From: Mycobacterium sp. MYCO198283
Lineage (GTDB): Bacteria > Actinomycetota > Actinomycetes > Mycobacteriales > Mycobacteriaceae
NCBI RefSeq assembly: GCF_021213805.1
Contig: NZ_JAJQJI010000005.1
Span: forward strand, 1-64,000
DNA: 64,000 nt
Direction: 5' to 3'
Shown here: positions 62,086 through 64,000 of the stretch, piece after piece
Position numbering within the stretch: the stretch's first letter is position 1
Layout of the letters: each line of letters begins with the position of its first letter
Notes under the pieces: model-generated
Database searches by the model: none
The model's input: the letters and a program-made list of their open reading frames with translations, nothing else
What the model was told of the DNA's origin: nothing
Made by a program: the position numbers and the translations under genes

Positions 62086-63438
62086 GTGGTGTTGACCGGC
62101 CGTGCCGCGCTGGTGGCGCTGCTGTGTGTGCTGCCGATCGGGGCGGCGCCCGAGCCCGCGATCGCGTTCGGCGTCGCCGCGGCCGGATTGCTCGCCGCCG
62201 TGGCCGCCGACGTGTTGGCGGCGGCGCGCGTGCGCGACCTGGCGTTCACCCGCGACGGCGACAGCTCGGCGCGGCTCGGCCAGCCGGTCACCGTCGGGCT
62301 GACCGTCCGCAACACCGGGCGCCGCCGGTTCCGCGGCCGGGTACGCGACGCGTGGCCGCCCAGTGCCGGCGCCGGTCCGCGCTCGCATCCCGTGACGCTT
62401 GCGCCCGGGGCGGCCGAACGGGTGGTGACGACGCTGCGGCCGATGCGCCGCGGCGACCAGGTGTCGGCGGTGGTGACGGCCCGCGCGCTCGGGCCGCTCG
62501 GGCTGGCGGGCCGCCAGCGGTCGGTGGCGGTGCCGTGGCAGGTGCGGGTGCTGCCGCCGTTCCTGTCGCGCAAGCACCTGCCGGCGCGGCTCGCAAAGCT
62601 CCGCGAGATCGACGGCCCGCTGCCGGTGCTGATCCGCGGACAGGGCACGGAGTTCGACTCGCTCCGCGAATACGTGGTGGGCGACGACGTCCGCTCGATC
62701 GACTGGCGGGCGACGGCCCGCCGCGCCGACGTCGTCGTCCGCACCTGGCGCCCGGAACGCGACCGCCGCATCGTGATCGTCGTCGACACCGGCCGCACCT
62801 CCGCCGGCCGCGTGGGTGTCGACCCGACCCAGGCACGACTGCCGGCCCCGCCGGCGGCGTTGGACCCGGGAGCCGGCTGGCCCCGCCTCGACTGGTCGCT
62901 CGACGCGGCGCTGCTGCTCGCCGCGTTGGCGTCGCGGGCCGGCGACCAGGTCGACTTCCTGGCGTTCGACCGGGTGCAGCGCGCCGCCGTCCACCACGCC
63001 ACCCGCGGCCAGGTGCTCACGCAGCTCGTCGCGGCGATGGCGCCGCTGCAACCCGCGCTGCTGGAATCCGACGCCCGCGCCATGGTCGCCGCGGTGCAGC
63101 GCCGCAGCCGGCACCGGGCGCTCGTCGTCCTGCTGACCGACCTCAACCCCACGGCGCTGGAGGAAGGTCTGCTGCCGGTGCTGCCCCGGCTGGTCGCCAC
63201 CCACGAGGTGCTGCTCGCGGCGGTCGGCGATCCGCGGGTCGACGCACTCGCCGCCGGACGGGCCGACGCGCCGCAGGTGTACGCCGCCGCCGCGGCCGAG
63301 CGGTCCCGCAACGACCGGCATGCGATGGCGACCCGGCTGCGCCGCGCCGGGGTGGACGTCGTCGACGCCGCCCCGGAAGACCTCGCGCCAGCGCTGGCCG
63401 ACCGCTACCTGGCCGCCAAGGCCGCGGGCCGGCTGTAG
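62086..63438 (+). CDS. DUF58 protein, MoxR2 partner (Rv3693-like)
   Basis: The 450-aa product starts at GTG 62086 (an alternative GTG is 62089). Two N-terminal membrane helices are followed by a beta-rich domain, then the DUF58 signature TEFDSLREYVVGDDVRSIDW and RATARRADVVVRTWRPERDR. A VWA MIDAS-like IVIVVDTGRTSAG and a Leu-rich Rossmann part complete the protein. It is expected to bind the MoxR2 hexamer. Confidence 0.88.
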   Translation: MVLTGRAALVALLCVLPIGAAPEPAIAFGVAAAGLLAAVAADVLAAARVRDLAFTRDGDSSARLGQPVTVGLTVRNTGRRRFRGRVRDAWPPSAGAGPRSHPVTLAPGAAERVVTTLRPMRRGDQVSAVVTARALGPLGLAGRQRSVAVPWQVRVLPPFLSRKHLPARLAKLREIDGPLPVLIRGQGTEFDSLREYVVGDDVRSIDWRATARRADVVVRTWRPERDRRIVIVVDTGRTSAGRVGVDPTQARLPAPPAALDPGAGWPRLDWSLDAALLLAALASRAGDQVDFLAFDRVQRAAVHHATRGQVLTQLVAAMAPLQPALLESDARAMVAAVQRRSRHRALVVLLTDLNPTALEEGLLPVLPRLVATHEVLLAAVGDPRVDALAAGRADAPQVYAAAAAERSRNDRHAMATRLRRAGVDVVDAAPEDLAPALADRYLAAKAAGRL

Positions 63439-63442
63439 CCGG

Positions 63443-64000
63443 TCACCGCACCAGGTCGGCGTCCGGTGCGTGCGCCGCGTCGCCCGTCTCACCGGCCGCG
63501 ACGGCCCTGCGGCCGAAGTGCACGACGTAGCCGATGAACGCGGCCTCGAACAGCACCCCGATCCCGATGCGCACCGGCGTCGGCAGCGGCGACGGCGTCA
63601 CCAATCCCTCGATGAGCCCACAGCCGAGCAGCACGACGAGCAGCCCGGCGGCGGCCGCGACCACGGCGCGGCCCTGTTCGGCGAGCACCTGCCCGCGCGG
63701 CCGGTCGCCGGGCGCGATCACCGACCAGCCCAGGCGCAGGCCCACCGCCGCGGCGAGGAACACCGCCGTCAGCTCCGGCAGGCCGTGCGGCAGGATCAGC
63801 CCGAAGAACACGTCCGCGCGGCCCGCGTCCACCATCACCCCGCCGATCGCGCCCACGTTGGCGGCGTTCTGGAACAGCACATACGGGATCGGCAGGCCGA
63901 GCAGGATCGCGAAGGCGATGCATTGGGCGGCCACCCAGGCGTTGTTCACCCACACCCGGAACGCGAAGGAGCCGGCGGGGTTCTCGCTGTAGTACGACGC
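63443..64000 (-). CDS. SpoIIM/DUF95 family membrane protein, N-terminus beyond window (Rv3694c-like)
   Basis: The frame is open to the right edge, reading ASYYSENPAGSFAFRVWVNN upstream of the internal Met, so the 5' part is missing. The SpoIIM pattern is present: FxxNN-type RVWVNNAWVAAQCIAFAILL, then VFFGLILPHGLPELTAVFLA. Further helices follow (AAAGLLVVLLGCGLIEGLV and GIGVLFEAAFIGYVVHF). It is convergent with the DUF58 gene and 4 nt apart. It probably belongs functionally to the moxR2 locus. Confidence 0.88.
   Translation of the reverse strand, partial: ASYYSENPAGSFAFRVWVNNAWVAAQCIAFAILLGLPIPYVLFQNAANVGAIGGVMVDAGRADVFFGLILPHGLPELTAVFLAAAVGLRLGWSVIAPGDRPRGQVLAEQGRAVVAAAAGLLVVLLGCGLIEGLVTPSPLPTPVRIGIGVLFEAAFIGYVVHFGRRAVAAGETGDAAHAPDADLVR

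Overview
The window is chromosomal DNA of a mycobacterium, most likely a rapid-growing Mycolicibacterium-type species. It is very GC-rich. From about 10 kb rightward the gene order follows the Mycobacterium tuberculosis block Rv3644c-Rv3694c (holB, membrane adenylyl cyclase, topA, cspA, DEAD helicase, tad operon, acs, ephE, marP, nth, crp, bagAB, whiB4, ponA2, cds1, moxR2). Rv names are assigned by family and gene order from memory; no search was run.

Left end (1-10.4 kb), the accessory part. Two tandem copies of a two-gene cassette lie on the minus strand. Each has a single-pass membrane protein with a proline-rich cytoplasmic head, followed by a helical, proline-rich protein resembling type VII secretion substrates. 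The 3' tails of the second genes are nearly identical, while the middle of each cassette is divergent and visibly AT-richer. Next come a truncated duplicate of a GT-C-like membrane protein gene, two decayed IS3-family remnants, a few small uncertain ORFs, the intact GT-C-like gene and a carboxymuconolactone-decarboxylase-like gene.

Core part (10.4-46.6 kb). tRNA-Thr is followed by DNA metabolism and signalling genes (holB, adenylyl cyclase, topA, cspA, MrfA-type helicase). The tad/flp operon runs leftward with 4-nt start/stop overlaps. It is followed by two non-coding RNAs flanking an HAD-phosphatase gene: the 6C RNA and an Ms1/MTS2823-like RNA. Then come acs, a secreted protease, the ephE/marP/nudix/thioredoxin/nth block for acid, oxidative and DNA damage, crp, a metallo-beta-lactamase/RidA/DUF4177 operon, the GET3-like pair bagAB, whiB4, ponA2, a metallophosphoesterase and a cysteine-synthase-fold enzyme, ending at tRNA-Pro.

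Right end (46.6-64 kb). A TetR regulator and a divergent secreted lipase flank a palindromic operator candidate. Two separate MoxR AAA+/DUF58 (VWA-type) clusters are present, one leftward (48.7-52.7 kb) and one rightward (58.3-63.4 kb). Between them are a thioesterase, a haem-oxygenase-fold iron protein, a methyltransferase/CDGSH pair, a catalase-like protein, an F420-type luciferase-family enzyme and a YqeY-like protein. A SpoIIM-family gene runs off the right edge.

Many genes have a TANNNT box exactly 6-7 nt before an ATG or GTG, the arrangement expected for leaderless transcripts. The points of greatest interest are the mosaic cassette duplication at the left edge, a 26-bp tandem array that forms a chain of overlapping mini-ORFs between ridA and the metallo-beta-lactamase gene, and two TadE-like genes that lack canonical start codons.
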